A stretch of 64,000 bases of DNA, from assembly GCF_001640025.1 (NCBI RefSeq), contig NC_031672.1, forward strand, positions 3,348,001 to 3,412,000, written 5' to 3'. The notes under the pieces were generated by a model. That model was not told the DNA's origin, did not search any database, and worked only from the letters and a program-made list of their open reading frames with translations. The DNA is from Sugiyamaella lignohabitans (taxonomy: Eukaryota; Ascomycota; Dipodascomycetes; Dipodascales; Trichomonascaceae). This document shows positions 38,690-48,980 of the stretch, piece by piece; within the stretch, counting starts at the first letter, position 1, and every line of letters starts with the position of its first letter. A program made the translations under genes and the position numbers.

Positions 38690-40498
38690 ATGGCTGACTT
38701 TGAAGATAATAATCCATTTGCAGGGGGCGATACACGTAGCGAAGTATCATCTGAAGCTCTGCATTATTCAATTCACAATGAAAACAATAATCCAAATGAT
38801 GATCCTGAGGATGGAGATTCCTTTAATGATCTAGGTGGTGAGGGTGATGATGATGATGATGATGTTGACGACGGCGATTCTCATAGTGGCCCTGGCGAGG
38901 ACGAGTCTACGTCTGGTGGTCCTGAATCAAGACAGCATTCTCGTTCATACGCATCTCGTGTGGAGCAACTTCTAGCAGAGAATCCAAAGGTACAAATCAC
39001 GATTGTCAATGCTGGTAAATCTCATGAAGGCAATTCGAGAGGATTTATCGCTTATACTATTAAAATTCACGATCTCACAGTCCGAAGAAGGTATTCTGAG
39101 TTTGAAAGCTTGCGCACCACTCTTACCAAACTGTTTCCTACCTTGATTGTACCTCCGATTCCGGAGAAGCATTCTATGTCAGACTATGCTGTGTCTCCTA
39201 CTAAAGCCAAAGAAGATAGTGGGATAATTGAACATAGACATCGAATGTTGGCAGTATTTCTTAATCGATGTTGTCATATGAAACGGATTCGCAATAGCTC
39301 AGTTTTCCAACGGTTCCTTGATCCTAATTCAAGCTGGAGTGAAGTGCTAAACTCGCCTCCAGTTTCAAATTTACCGAAGAATATTTTGAAAGCACCTCCT
39401 TTAGACCCTTCATCGCCTACAGCCGCTCATGCTTATTTGCCAATTCCTAGTTCCTCGGCCAAGCTTGCAACTGGAGGTAGTGGTAGTTCTGGCATTGCTG
39501 CTTTGACTGGTAGAAGAAGCTCACTTGATGAGTCAGATATTCACTCAGCAAGTTCTCACAATGATGGTCAGTCGGCGGCTGGGACTGCAGCCATTTCTAC
39601 AGAAGCTGCTGGTGAGACTAGTGCTACAGCCACATTTGATGAAGTCGAACAAAATGCCAAAGAGTACGAGACAGTGATAGTAGGTGGTCTTGAGAAGGTG
39701 AATCGAAGAATTATAAAGCGGTATTCGGACATTGCCAGTGACTACTCTGAATTAGGTGCCAAGTTCAACGCATTCAGCTTGGAGGAATCGGGTCCATTGG
39801 CTAGAGCAGTTGAAAAGGTGGGACAAGCGGTAGATGATAGTTACATGGCAATGGAGGCGCTGGTTAATTCATTGTCGTCCTCTTTTAGCGAGCCACTAGG
39901 TGAGTCGGCACAATTTGCAGCTGTGGTTCGCTCGGTATTAAAGTACCGAAGACAGAAATCACTGCAGCACGAACTCACTGCTGATAGCTTAGCATCAAAA
40001 CGAAACACTCTTGCAACACTGGAAAGATCCGAACATGAGGCGCAGAGAATCAATCATTATCTCCATGGCGATAACGATGTTAATAGTAACGGCAACGAGT
40101 CTGATGCGTCGTTTCCTCCAACTCATGAGCCATCGTCTGTACCGTCGAGTGCCTCAACCAAGCCCAAAAAGGCATCTTCTGCATTTAAATTCCCAGGTCT
40201 GAATAATCTCAACCAGGCTATCCATGGCATCATAGATGTGGATCCTGAGACAACTCGTCGTAACAATATTGGTAAAACTCGTGAGCAGATAAGTCAGCTC
40301 GAAGAAGCGCTTGTTGTTGCCAAATCAGACGCTGTACTAGCCAACGAGTCGGTCCGTGAAGAACTCGAGCGGTTCCAAAAAACCAAGGAAGAAGACCTTC
40401 GCAGAATCATGAACGCATATCTACAGTGTCACATAGAATGGGCAAAAAAGAACCTCGAAAGCTGGCAGGAATGTCGTCAAGAGGTAGACAAACTCTAA
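38690..40498 (+). CDS. SNX41: sorting nexin, Snx41/Atg20 family
   Basis: 602 residues. PX-BAR sorting nexin that binds PI3P and works with Snx4 in endosome-to-Golgi retrieval and selective autophagy. The acidic amino end starts MADFEDNNPFAGGD. The PX domain lies at ~95-220: IKIHDLTVRRRYSEFESLRTT, PTLIVPPIPEKHSMSDYAV, KEDSGIIEHRHRMLAVFLNR, VFQRFLDPNSSWSEVL. The NLPKNILKAPPLDPSSPTAAH segment that follows is typical of the Snx41/Atg20 group. The helical carboxy half (~310-600) fits a BAR domain interrupted by a low-complexity insert at ~455-510. Whether it is Snx41 or Atg20 cannot be settled by eye. The first ATG is used. Confidence 0.85.
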   Translation: MADFEDNNPFAGGDTRSEVSSEALHYSIHNENNNPNDDPEDGDSFNDLGGEGDDDDDDVDDGDSHSGPGEDESTSGGPESRQHSRSYASRVEQLLAENPKVQITIVNAGKSHEGNSRGFIAYTIKIHDLTVRRRYSEFESLRTTLTKLFPTLIVPPIPEKHSMSDYAVSPTKAKEDSGIIEHRHRMLAVFLNRCCHMKRIRNSSVFQRFLDPNSSWSEVLNSPPVSNLPKNILKAPPLDPSSPTAAHAYLPIPSSSAKLATGGSGSSGIAALTGRRSSLDESDIHSASSHNDGQSAAGTAAISTEAAGETSATATFDEVEQNAKEYETVIVGGLEKVNRRIIKRYSDIASDYSELGAKFNAFSLEESGPLARAVEKVGQAVDDSYMAMEALVNSLSSSFSEPLGESAQFAAVVRSVLKYRRQKSLQHELTADSLASKRNTLATLERSEHEAQRINHYLHGDNDVNSNGNESDASFPPTHEPSSVPSSASTKPKKASSAFKFPGLNNLNQAIHGIIDVDPETTRRNNIGKTREQISQLEEALVVAKSDAVLANESVREELERFQKTKEEDLRRIMNAYLQCHIEWAKKNLESWQECRQEVDKL

Positions 40499-40716
40499 AG
40501 CATTAGTACGTCTATATATTATTATTATATATTATATTTTCCACTTTATGTCCTATGTTACTTCTAATAATCAGTGAGAGTCTGCCGCTTATTGGAAGGG
40601 AGCACTGGCCCATAAATTTGACTCTACAATAAAGAAGGGATATAGACTCGGGATCTCTATCCTAGCTTTGGGGATAGTCTTCAATTGTTATAAAAAGGAA
40701 ATGTTTGTTGGAGCTA

Positions 40717-41325
40717 TCATGAACTGAGCTCAGCCGATAGTTCCTCAACAAGCTTTTTGATAGAATCATCTACACTAGCATCTTTCCACGCTTGGAGTTG
40801 TTCTTCACGAAGAGTGAGCAGCTGCATAGTGTTTCTGTCAATATTGAGAGCTACAGCACTCGGAACGACTCTTATTTTGATTCCGGTAAGAATTTGGCGT
40901 AAATGGTCAGCAGCTCGCACGCCACCATGACCACCATAACTGACAATACCTGCAGGCTTTCCTGCCCATTCATAGAAGAGGTAGTCAATTGCATTTTTCA
41001 AGGATGCGGGGATACTCCAATTATACTGAGGAGTAACAAATATAAAAGCATCGAATTTGCTCACTACAGATGACCAGGCTCTACTGTGCTCATATTCGTA
41101 ATGAGGAGTAGGATTATCTGATGGCAGAGTCGAAGGAATCTTGGGTTCATCATAAAGAGGCAGTTTCTGTTCTCCTACATCGACAAGCTCGAAAGTGATG
41201 TTCTTAGTGGCGAATTCGGCAGATCTCTGTCTCACGTACTCAGCGACATGGGGATTGACTCTGTTCTTTCGGGCACTGCCACTGATAACAGCCACTCTCT
41301 TAACGCTACTAATACTACCAGTCAT
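40717..41325 (-). CDS. LOT6: NADPH-dependent FMN reductase / quinone reductase, Lot6-like
   Basis: 202-residue flavodoxin-like flavoprotein that reduces quinones or flavin with NAD(P)H. The FMN phosphate-binding loop is GSARKNRVN at ~14-22. DAFIFVTPQYNWSIPASLKNAIDYL at ~95-120 and GIVSYGGHGGVRAADHL are the hallmark blocks, very close to S. cerevisiae Lot6. The start is the first ATG (MTGSISSVKRVAVIS), immediately followed by the beta1 strand. Upstream, the minus-strand TTTCTAG|AAATG could be a splice acceptor in the leader. It is downstream of ARP9 on the same strand. Confidence 0.88.
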   Translation of the reverse strand: MTGSISSVKRVAVISGSARKNRVNPHVAEYVRQRSAEFATKNITFELVDVGEQKLPLYDEPKIPSTLPSDNPTPHYEYEHSRAWSSVVSKFDAFIFVTPQYNWSIPASLKNAIDYLFYEWAGKPAGIVSYGGHGGVRAADHLRQILTGIKIRVVPSAVALNIDRNTMQLLTLREEQLQAWKDASVDDSIKKLVEELSAELSS

Positions 41326-41613
41326 TTCTAGAAACAAAACAAGAAACAGTAAGAAAAGAGATATGATAAAGTATATTTACTTCTCGCATTTAAGACCTGC
41401 CAGTGCGGCGGAACGACCTGACGGCCGACGCCATAGATCGCCAGCGAAGCTTCCGTTCCTGTTTGATAAGCACTGACCGATAATTGTTGATTGGAAGAAT
41501 CAGGATGGCGTGCTAAGTGAAGAGCAGCATGGGACATAAGCTATAACGCAAAAGCTATGACGCCGATGCAAATAAAATAACAATAACAATAACAATAATA
41601 ATAATAAGATCAA

Positions 41614-43175
41614 TTAAATAACTTCCCAGATATATGCTGGACCGAAAGAATTGTAATCGTTACGTGACATGTACACATTGTCGATGGAGCCAGTGAAATA
41701 CTGTTTAGCAGCGATTTCGGCACCAAGGAATGCCACATCTTCCCATCCATGACCCTTCCATTCAGGGAAGTACTCGGGCATTTTAGCCAGTTTGATAGAG
41801 GTGGGAGCTTGTCCATGACCTTGATGTAGCGCAGGATTGTTGACGGCACTATTAAGATGGCTGTTGAAGTTGTTAAATCCTGGAGTACCACCTCCATTGT
41901 TGGCATTTGGAGTATTATAGCCAGTGTTGACAGTTGAAGGTAGCTCTGAGTAAGTTGTGGGTCTTAGAATAAGAAATCGTGCTTGAAGGTTAACAAAGAT
42001 AGCTTCTTTAAGACCCTTGATACGAGAACCACGACCTGTGATAATTAAATTATCCCAAATATCCTGGCGACGAATAATTTGATCTATCCTCTTAATCGCT
42101 TCTCCAACACTAAAGGTAAGTTTATCCACCAGCGTCTCAGTACCGTGAAATCGCTGTTTACCTACTTCAATAGTCTTGCCATTACGGTCTACGAAGCTAT
42201 TGAACTCTCTATCCATATTAGGAGGCTCAACTTTCTTGGCGCCGCCAGATTCTTCGTTTTGTTTTGCTCGCTCTCGCTCGGCCAAAATCTCTCTTGTACG
42301 ACCACTAGCAACAATAGCAGCTACATCTACAACACCATCATCCTCTAAATTATTATCCTCAGACGCATCAGGATTCAATCCAAACCATGAGTTTTTCGTA
42401 TCGTCTTCACTGAGAACTTCATATATAGGCGATTTTTTGAGATCTTCAGCCTGTTCCCATGACAGATCTGGTAACAGTTTCGTGATTTCACTGGTTATCG
42501 AGTCCCCACCATACGGAATAGTTATAACGGCGTTCTCTACCACTTGAAAATCGGATATAGGACTAATTTCAGTCCGCTCTTTGCCAATATCGATTATGAG
42601 CGAGAATGGAGTGTTGTGAGCATAAGCCACTACTTGACAAGTAGGAATTAATGTGAAGCCTGTTACTTGGATAGTCTCAAATGCGTATTGAGTGATGCTT
42701 TCAATCTGACCTCTGGTCCATTGGCTTGGTGTTACCAGTAGTAGCGCTGGGGGAATATAACTGGCGACAGGTTTCGTTGCCGATTTATAGATAAGTTTAA
42801 TAAAATAATTCAATGCCGCTAAATCCACGATTTTTGATGCAACAATTGGACGAACAGCATCTTTTTCTACTCCGGTACTCTTGAATTTTCCTTCATTCTC
42901 TGGATCTTTATATACTACAGTAGGAAGCTCAATAGTAGCTGGAGCCAGAGATTCACCCAGGCCATATTGAGCCTGTGTCAGTTCAGACCCAAGAGAGATA
43001 ATCTTTTATTGGTTAGACTTTATTGAACTGAAAACTGAGCTCCTGTTCGAGGAGCTTGGGTCGACGGAGTGAAGAATAAAATATATGCCCTTTTACCCTT
43101 CCCTCTTTCAACCAATTGCAGCACACCAGACTTTCAACTACTTACAAACAGATTATTGTCACGAAATATCGGCAT
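41614..43175 (-). CDS. ARP9: actin-related protein Arp9 (SWI/SNF and RSC subunit)
   Basis: 472 residues (S. cerevisiae Arp9 has 467). With Arp7 it binds the HSA helix of the remodelling ATPase. Exon 1 is 43146-43175 (MPIFRDNNLF) and exon 2 is 41614-43002, joined in phase 0 as ...NNLF|IISLGSELTQAQYGLGE, a normal actin-fold beta1-beta2 start. The 143-nt intron starts GTAAGT, has a TCTAAC branch and ends AAAAG; it holds a perfect AGCTCCT-GTTCG-AGGAGCT hairpin at 43037-43055. Later actin-fold segments are PFSLIIDIGKERTEI (second phosphate loop, degenerate as usual for Arp9), DNLIITGRGSRIKGLKEA, and GHGWEDVAFLGAEIAAKQYF with the MSRNDYNSFGP ending. A family-specific insertion lies at ~220-270. Confidence 0.85.
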
Positions 43176-43518
43176 TATTAACAATTTATGCTCTTAGAAC
43201 CCAGAACCCAAAGTCTAGACTGGAATTTCGTTACTACAAGACGCGTCCGTCTAGCATTGCAGATGTATTTCACATTTTCGACTCCGTAACAAAATATCCC
43301 ACTTATTGATTAAACCTGAAATAAAATGTGTAATGTGAAGATGCATTGCATAAATATGCAGATGATTCAGGTTTAAATTACCAGGAGATCATATCATAAT
43401 AAAAAATCAACTTCATCAGAAACGCTAGACGATATATATATATAAAGCCCTATCCAACAGAAAATTATAGAATAGGCAAATACCAACATGAACATTATAA
43501 CTATAATAACTATAATAA
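43176..43518. other. intergenic, ARP9 upstream / lipase 3' region
   Basis: 343 bp, AT-rich with a (TA)n-like run near 43433-43443. Nothing specific is recognised. Confidence 0.6.
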
Positions 43519-45101
43519 CTAGATAGTCTTTCCTAGAAGGTCAAACAAGTCACCAGCAATAATAGATCCGAATACCTGCAAATTCTGAAGAGCATTACTA
43601 AATAAGCTGGTAGCGGTAGAGCATCCTTTGGCGACAGGCTTGCCATTGAGTCTATCAAGCAACCAAGAATATGCGGCAGCAGATCCCTCAATGGATTCAC
43701 TGATATGTTCTGAAACAAGACTCTTTTGGAAGTTAATGGAGACACCCTTAGAACACCACTGGTTATACAAGGTATTAGTAGCTACAATAGGGGCGACTTC
43801 ATCCTCATCTGATTGATAGAAGTATAATGGCGTGATTGGAATCTGAGTAGGATCAACTCCCATAGTGTTCTCATTGATTACCTTTTGAGTTCTTGCATCA
43901 TAAAAGAACTCATTTCCATTATTGAACCACGTCCAGAAATTTGTATCAACGTACTCGGCAAAATCACTCAGTAAACACTGTGATTTGGAATCATCGAATT
44001 TGGCCTTCTTATCTGGAAGGATGTATTGGTTTATGACATCCTGGAGTTCAGAATATTGGGCAACCATGCCGTTAATACCAGCAGGAATCAAACCAGCGAA
44101 AGGACCGCCATTAATTTGTAGCAACACAGAACTAACATTTGGTACTAATCCGCCTAAAGCGGTTCCCACAATTGTAAGCTCAGGTGCATAAGAAGGTTGA
44201 AGTTGTGCAGCCCTACAAAAATAGTCAGTAAACTTGTTCATTGAACAGAACATAAAAGGCGGACTGCCTCCGGCGGCTGGGGCTCTGCCCCAGACCCCGT
44301 AGCTCCTGCTTCGCAGGAGATTACTGAAGAGAAAACGACTTACCAGCCCTAGAAAATGTTAGTTAATATTTAATTCGAAGAGTTCAGGTTCCAAAAAAAA
44401 AAAAATACTTACTGAAGCAAGACTACCACCAGAGTAACCCCAGGTAACAATTCTGGGATTGAGATTCAGTCCAGTGAAAGATTGTGTTTGTAGAGCTGCT
44501 CTGATTGAATCAAGTACCAAACGACCTGCCAATTGTCCAACTGTGAATGCACTGTTGGGTCCTTCATAATCAGGAATAACGACGTAAACACCTTGGTTAA
44601 GAACAGCTTCGATCAGAAGAAAGTCCACTTGAGAAACGATACCATCAAGTCTTGAACCAACCTGAAGAGAATAAGAGGGTGCACAGTTCAGATAAGAAGA
44701 ATCCTCCTCAATCTGATAGGAAAGAAGCTTATTACTGTCAGCATTTGCTGGGACTTGAAGCTTGTTAGTCCACTATTTTTTTTGGAATAAATTAATCGTG
44801 AATCGAATAGAGGGCTTCACATCAACTTACCAATAATAGTGCTGATGGCAGCAATAGGGTTACCCAGAGCATCTTCAGTTCTATACATAAATTGGTAGCT
44901 GGCCTTTGCCTTTTCAGGATCAATCAAAAATCCCAGACTACCAGGAATGGGTCTAGTTTTTAAGATTGCTCCAAGAGGCTGCTGCTCAAATCCAGAAGGA
45001 GTGGTATAGAACGAATCCTCAGTAGGAAGAGGAGGGACGGTACTCGCAGCATATGCCTGACAGGCAAATAACAGTATCAAAACTGAATTAATAAAATACA
45101 T
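43519..45101 (-). CDS. secreted lipase, fungal LIP family, with a 5-nt microexon
   Basis: 436 residues; triacylglycerol hydrolase of the Candida LIP (PF03583) type. Four exons: 44831-45101, 44413-44753, 44344-44348 (only GGCTG) and 43519-44212, with introns of 77, 64 and 131 nt, all starting GTAAGT. The signal peptide is MYFINSVLILLFACQAYA. The catalytic Ser198 is in GYSGGSLAS at the end of exon 2. Exons 3 and 4 add G-W-AAQLQPSYAPEL, the exact continuation conserved in the family. The Asp and His of the triad are plausibly in SDEDEVAP and VSEHISE. Skipping the microexon shifts the frame. Intron 3 carries a GC repeat unit. The first acceptor is CTTCAAG after GACTAAC; a later-looking TAG acceptor would put a stop in frame. 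A related pseudogene lies 3 kb to the right, across ECO1. Confidence 0.9.
44266..44319 (+). repeat. GC-rich double-hairpin element inside lipase intron 3
   Basis: Single unit with CTGGGGC-tct-GCCCCAG and CTCCTGC-TTC-GCAGGAG, 24 nt from the 5' splice site of intron 3 (which runs on the minus strand). Confidence 0.95.
44344..44348 (-). other. 5-nt microexon of the lipase gene
   Basis: GGCTG between TTAACTAACATTTTCTAG and GTAAGTCG. It supplies the Gly codon and two bases of the Trp codon of the conserved Ser-Gly-Trp-Ala-Ala segment. Frame and family conservation both require it. Confidence 0.8.
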
Positions 45102-46441
45102 TACTGGAAGCCTGAGTCAAATGGATTTGGTATTCCAAATGTCCTTCTGGCGGACTTCTCGCCCCCTTTTATAAATGTGTTTATTTTTTTACTAATATAT
45201 TATTTACATACCGATAGCCATGTGCCTAAAGATGGATGGCCGGTCAGGTGCAGTTTGACCCCGCATTGATTGACATCTGTTTCACTACCGAGGATAAAAG
45301 ATGCAAAGAACCGGATGATCTGTGCTTAGAACGGTATTTTAGGTTGACAGGATGCATTGTTTATTATTAACAAAGACTATTTTCTTCTATTAGCCAGGTG
45401 CATGGACTTTGACACAAGCTATATCACTAGAAGCATACAATGAAGTAGACAATGGAGTAAAACAGTTGTATCTAGTAATGTCTTAAAATGAGCATCTAGT
45501 ATGTTCATAGTCATTGAAATTCTTTACCATTTGGTATGTAGTTGATACCTGATATTGCCAGTTAAAAGAATTGGACCTTGGGCATCAGTGGTGAGTCTGC
45601 GGTGTGGTTTAGCGGGCCAAAGGACATATGACGAGATACCCCCGCTCGAATTTTGCTTTTACCGCTTGTTTTTCTTTCTTTTTCTAGATTTTTTGACTTT
45701 TTGTCTGTTTTTAGTTTAATTTTTCTTTTTGACTTCTGTCGCCCGTTAATTAAGGTTAAACGCCATTATCTTTTGCAGAAGAACCCTCATATTGCCCACA
45801 GGAAAAATCCTGACTATGACTATTGTGGCCAAGCTAGCCCCCTCGAGCCGCCCCGCATTTGGTGCCTTACGATCGGTTCCTGATGGTTACACTAATATCC
45901 GAATCCTAACGTCCTCGTTTAGAGTAGATCACTGATCCTCAACTACACTTCTGACATTCCGCGTATACTCTTTTGTACTGATCATTGATCTTTACCCCAC
46001 TTCTTTAGTTTCTTCGGCACATCCTCAGGCCGCACCTACTTCTTTTCTCGCCCTCGTGCTTCGAACCTGGTACTTGAACCTGAAACTGCCATTGCTGTCC
46101 TTTGTTAAACTCGGTATAGCGGGTTCCCGCATACCATCTCATCACCGATGCTTGTCTACATCAACTCAAGAGCCGTCCCTGCGTCTAGCATGCTTGGATT
46201 TTCTCGAGCTACAACATCGTTACGAAACCCTTACATCTATCTTATCTATGCATATCACGCGCTTGGTCTCTGATCTCGACATTCTAACGCGTTTAAGTGA
46301 GCTGAACACGCGACTAAATCCACGACTTAGTTCTGGACACCGGCACTTTATACTAAAGTCGTAGCTGCCTGTTACTCTGTCCTCGTATGGGCTGACAAAA
46401 TTTGTCTTGGTTCTGGTCAAATAATAGAGGACACGCTCAGA
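45102..46441. other. divergent lipase/ECO1 upstream region
   Basis: 1.3 kb. A T-rich tract runs from about 45648 to 45740. Pyrimidine-rich, AT-balanced sequence follows up to ECO1. The open frames (for example 46056-46364) have no family resemblance. No RNA gene is seen. Confidence 0.5.
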
Positions 46442-47701
46442 ATGGCAGTATACATCTCTGAGAGAAAGAAGAGGAGATTACTGGCATTGGCCGCTGAAAA
46501 GGAGAACGATGGTGACTTTTTGGCAGCAGATCTGAACCCACTAACGGGTCCGATAAAAGGATTATCTTCACCATCTCTTTCATCAACGCCGTTATCTCTC
46601 ACTAGCTCTTCTCCACCACGACCTGGAGGTTTACAGCGTGAAGGTTTACAGTTGATGTCTCCACCTCCATCCTCGCCATTGCGTTCGTTGTCGAATAGTA
46701 AATTGAACGAAAAAGCTAATAGAAATGACGAGAAACAGACACCCGAGACAAGGAGTTCGAAGAATAGGACACGTTCAGACCCGTTTGCAGACTTAATCTC
46801 TTTAGAATGTGGGGAAGTTACTCAATCTAGTGGAACGAGTAGCGACAAAATCCATCATACTATTTCCAGCAGTACAAATGGGACCAGTCAAAAGAATACA
46901 ATTCTGTCAATGTTTTCGGCCAAAAAGCAATCTACCAAAATTTCTATTCATACTGATGCGAATGAGAATGCCGTGTTGGAACCGATAAAACCAACTCCCC
47001 TGAAACCTGTCAAATCCCTCATTCAAGCACAGCTCTTGGTCGGTGTAGAGTCTCAAAAAACATGCCCTTTATGTGGCATGTCTTATTCACCAGTACTAAA
47101 AGAAGATGTCAAATCACACGACAAGCTTCATGGTCGTTATTTGAGAGGTAGACCTTGGCCAAAGTCGTATGGAAAACGTATTCCATATAATCATGACTTT
47201 ATTACTACATCGCATTCTGAATATATCGTCAAAATAGACGCCAGCTCCAAACCTTCGGAAAAAGCAGCAGTTCAAGATATTCTCGATCTTGTCAATTCAG
47301 AACTGAATGCCCCGCCTGAAAATCCTTATTGGCGAACTCGATCTGAGCAAGGTGCTGCTTTTGTTTATGTGAAAGACAAGCGAGCCACGTCTCTGCTAAT
47401 TGTAGAACGTATCACCCAGGCTTACGTCATGGATGCCGCTACTGGCCAGCTAACCGACAAAATTCAACCAGCAATCATTGGTGTCTCGCGTATATTCACA
47501 GTGAAAGAGTGCCGTTCTCTTAATATGGCCTCGAAGCTACTTGATTCCTGTCTATCGAACTTTATATACGCACTTTCAGTTCCTAAAAACCGTGTTGCCT
47601 GGAGCCAACCCACAGCATCTGGACTCAAGCTGGCTCAACGCTGGACTCAGTTTGACCCAACCTATAAAACTGCCCTCGTCTATCTTGAAGAGGGATCGTG
47701 A
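46442..47701 (+). CDS. ECO1: cohesin acetyltransferase Eco1
   Basis: 419 residues, longer than S. cerevisiae Eco1 (281) because of a disordered Ser/Pro/Lys-rich amino extension. Acetylates Smc3 during S phase to lock cohesin on sister chromatids. A C2H2 zinc finger has C208, C211, H226 and H230 (CPLCGMSYSPVLKEDVKSHD). The acetyltransferase core at the end includes QPAIIGVSRIFTVKECRSLN, where the acetyl-CoA loop normally reads RxxGxA, and VPKNRVAWSQPTASGLKLAQRW, the family signature. KNTILSMF at ~157 is a possible degenerate PCNA-binding (PIP) motif, expected before the finger. Intronless; first ATG used. It lies between a lipase gene and a lipase relic. Confidence 0.92.
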   Translation: MAVYISERKKRRLLALAAEKENDGDFLAADLNPLTGPIKGLSSPSLSSTPLSLTSSSPPRPGGLQREGLQLMSPPPSSPLRSLSNSKLNEKANRNDEKQTPETRSSKNRTRSDPFADLISLECGEVTQSSGTSSDKIHHTISSSTNGTSQKNTILSMFSAKKQSTKISIHTDANENAVLEPIKPTPLKPVKSLIQAQLLVGVESQKTCPLCGMSYSPVLKEDVKSHDKLHGRYLRGRPWPKSYGKRIPYNHDFITTSHSEYIVKIDASSKPSEKAAVQDILDLVNSELNAPPENPYWRTRSEQGAAFVYVKDKRATSLLIVERITQAYVMDAATGQLTDKIQPAIIGVSRIFTVKECRSLNMASKLLDSCLSNFIYALSVPKNRVAWSQPTASGLKLAQRWTQFDPTYKTALVYLEEGS

Positions 47702-47859
47702 TGTCATATTTATTGTATATTATTAGCATTTGCATTGAATCTCTAGCATATTATTAAATAGGAGAGACTGTGGGGAATCCATCATTCTGTCAATTTATAT
47801 GATGACCCTCCTATTGACTGTATATACTATAGCTGTCTGTCTAGTCTATATGGTCTTTT

Positions 47860-48333
47860 CTAATAGATAAAGTAGATCTCCAGCAATTGATCCAAACACC
47901 AGCAGTTTCGGAAGCGCATTACTGAAGGCTGGTAGCAGTAGAGCATCCCTTGGAAACAGCTTTTCCGTTGAGTCTGTCTAACAACCAAGAGAATGCCGCT
48001 GCTCAACCCTGCTTTTTTGGGGGTAGCGGGTAAAGTGCAAGATAATCTGGATTTACTCACCAATAATAGTCATTACAGAAGCAAGAGGATTGCCAAAGAC
48101 ACCCTCAGTTCTATACATATGGTATGCTGCTTGTGCTCTTTCAGGAAGAATCAGAAATCCCAAACTGCCAGGAACAGGGCGAGTCTTCAAGATAGATCCT
48201 AATGCCTGTTGTTCATACCTCTGCCTGGTGCCGTATAGAATGGATCCGCAGTGGAAGGAGACAGAATAACTGTAGCAGCATATGCTCCACAAGTCAGCAG
48301 GAATACTTGAATCCAAAGTACGAATTTCATCAT
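47860..48333 (-). pseudogene. LIP-family lipase pseudogene
   Basis: Remnant of a paralogue of the lipase at 43519-45101. The left end of the coding strand encodes a signal peptide starting MKFVLWIQVFLL and then, after a frameshift near 48220, LGSILKTRPVPGSLGFLI, AYHMYRTEGVFGNPLAS and TIIG followed by GTGAGT. About 50 nt later the sequence jumps to the family's last ~40 residues (SWLLDRLNGKAVSKGCSTATS). The whole middle, including the catalytic Ser region, is deleted, and the tail is again frameshifted. It is broken beyond function. Confidence 0.85.
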
Positions 48334-48980
48334 TGGAAGCTAAATATTTTATTTTATCTTATTTGTTAATTCATACTAACATAGCAACGTCTCCATTTTC
48401 ATATTACATCATACATTCGTTGCATAGTATTTCAAGCGAATTCACTTCGATTCACACCATGTTTACCATGCTAAGTAAGTACATCACAAACGCCTCCGAT
48501 CGTCAATATTTCCCCTTCTTCTGCACAACAAACAATGACAAATTACATATCTCTTTTGGATATTTATACAAGGTTTTCCGCAAAGTGAAAAATACACGAT
48601 CCACTACAGATGGGAGTTTTGAAAAAGCAAGTTACTTCATGATCTGTCGGGTATTGATTATCCTGCACATCCACGCCTCCCATGATCGACCAGTATCGCT
48701 AGTTTATCGAAAACTTTAAATGGACATGCATGGGGAAGCCGATTAATGCTTATCCTCGGGTAGTTAGTTATTCGAGATATGTCATTGTGATATATTTATG
48801 GCTTTGCTACATTGACCATGGTCTTAGGAAAGATAACTTCCATAGCCGGATAATTTGTCTTCCAGTTACGAGCTATGGAGATTAAGAAGTTGAAAAAAAA
48901 ATGTTCCAGCTATGAGACAGAGTTCGACGATTAAGAAAGTAAATAGGAGTGATTAAGAGTGGGGTAAAATTATAGTATAT
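48334..48980. other. intergenic between lipase relic and ABZ1
   Basis: 647 bp, AT-rich. An open frame at 48282-48719 overlaps the relic and has no family resemblance. Nothing else is seen. Confidence 0.55.

Noticed and set aside
44754..44775. TAG acceptor before TGGACTAAC for lipase exon 2
   Set aside because: It would place a stop in frame; the CTTCAAG acceptor gives the conserved VPANADSNK continuation.
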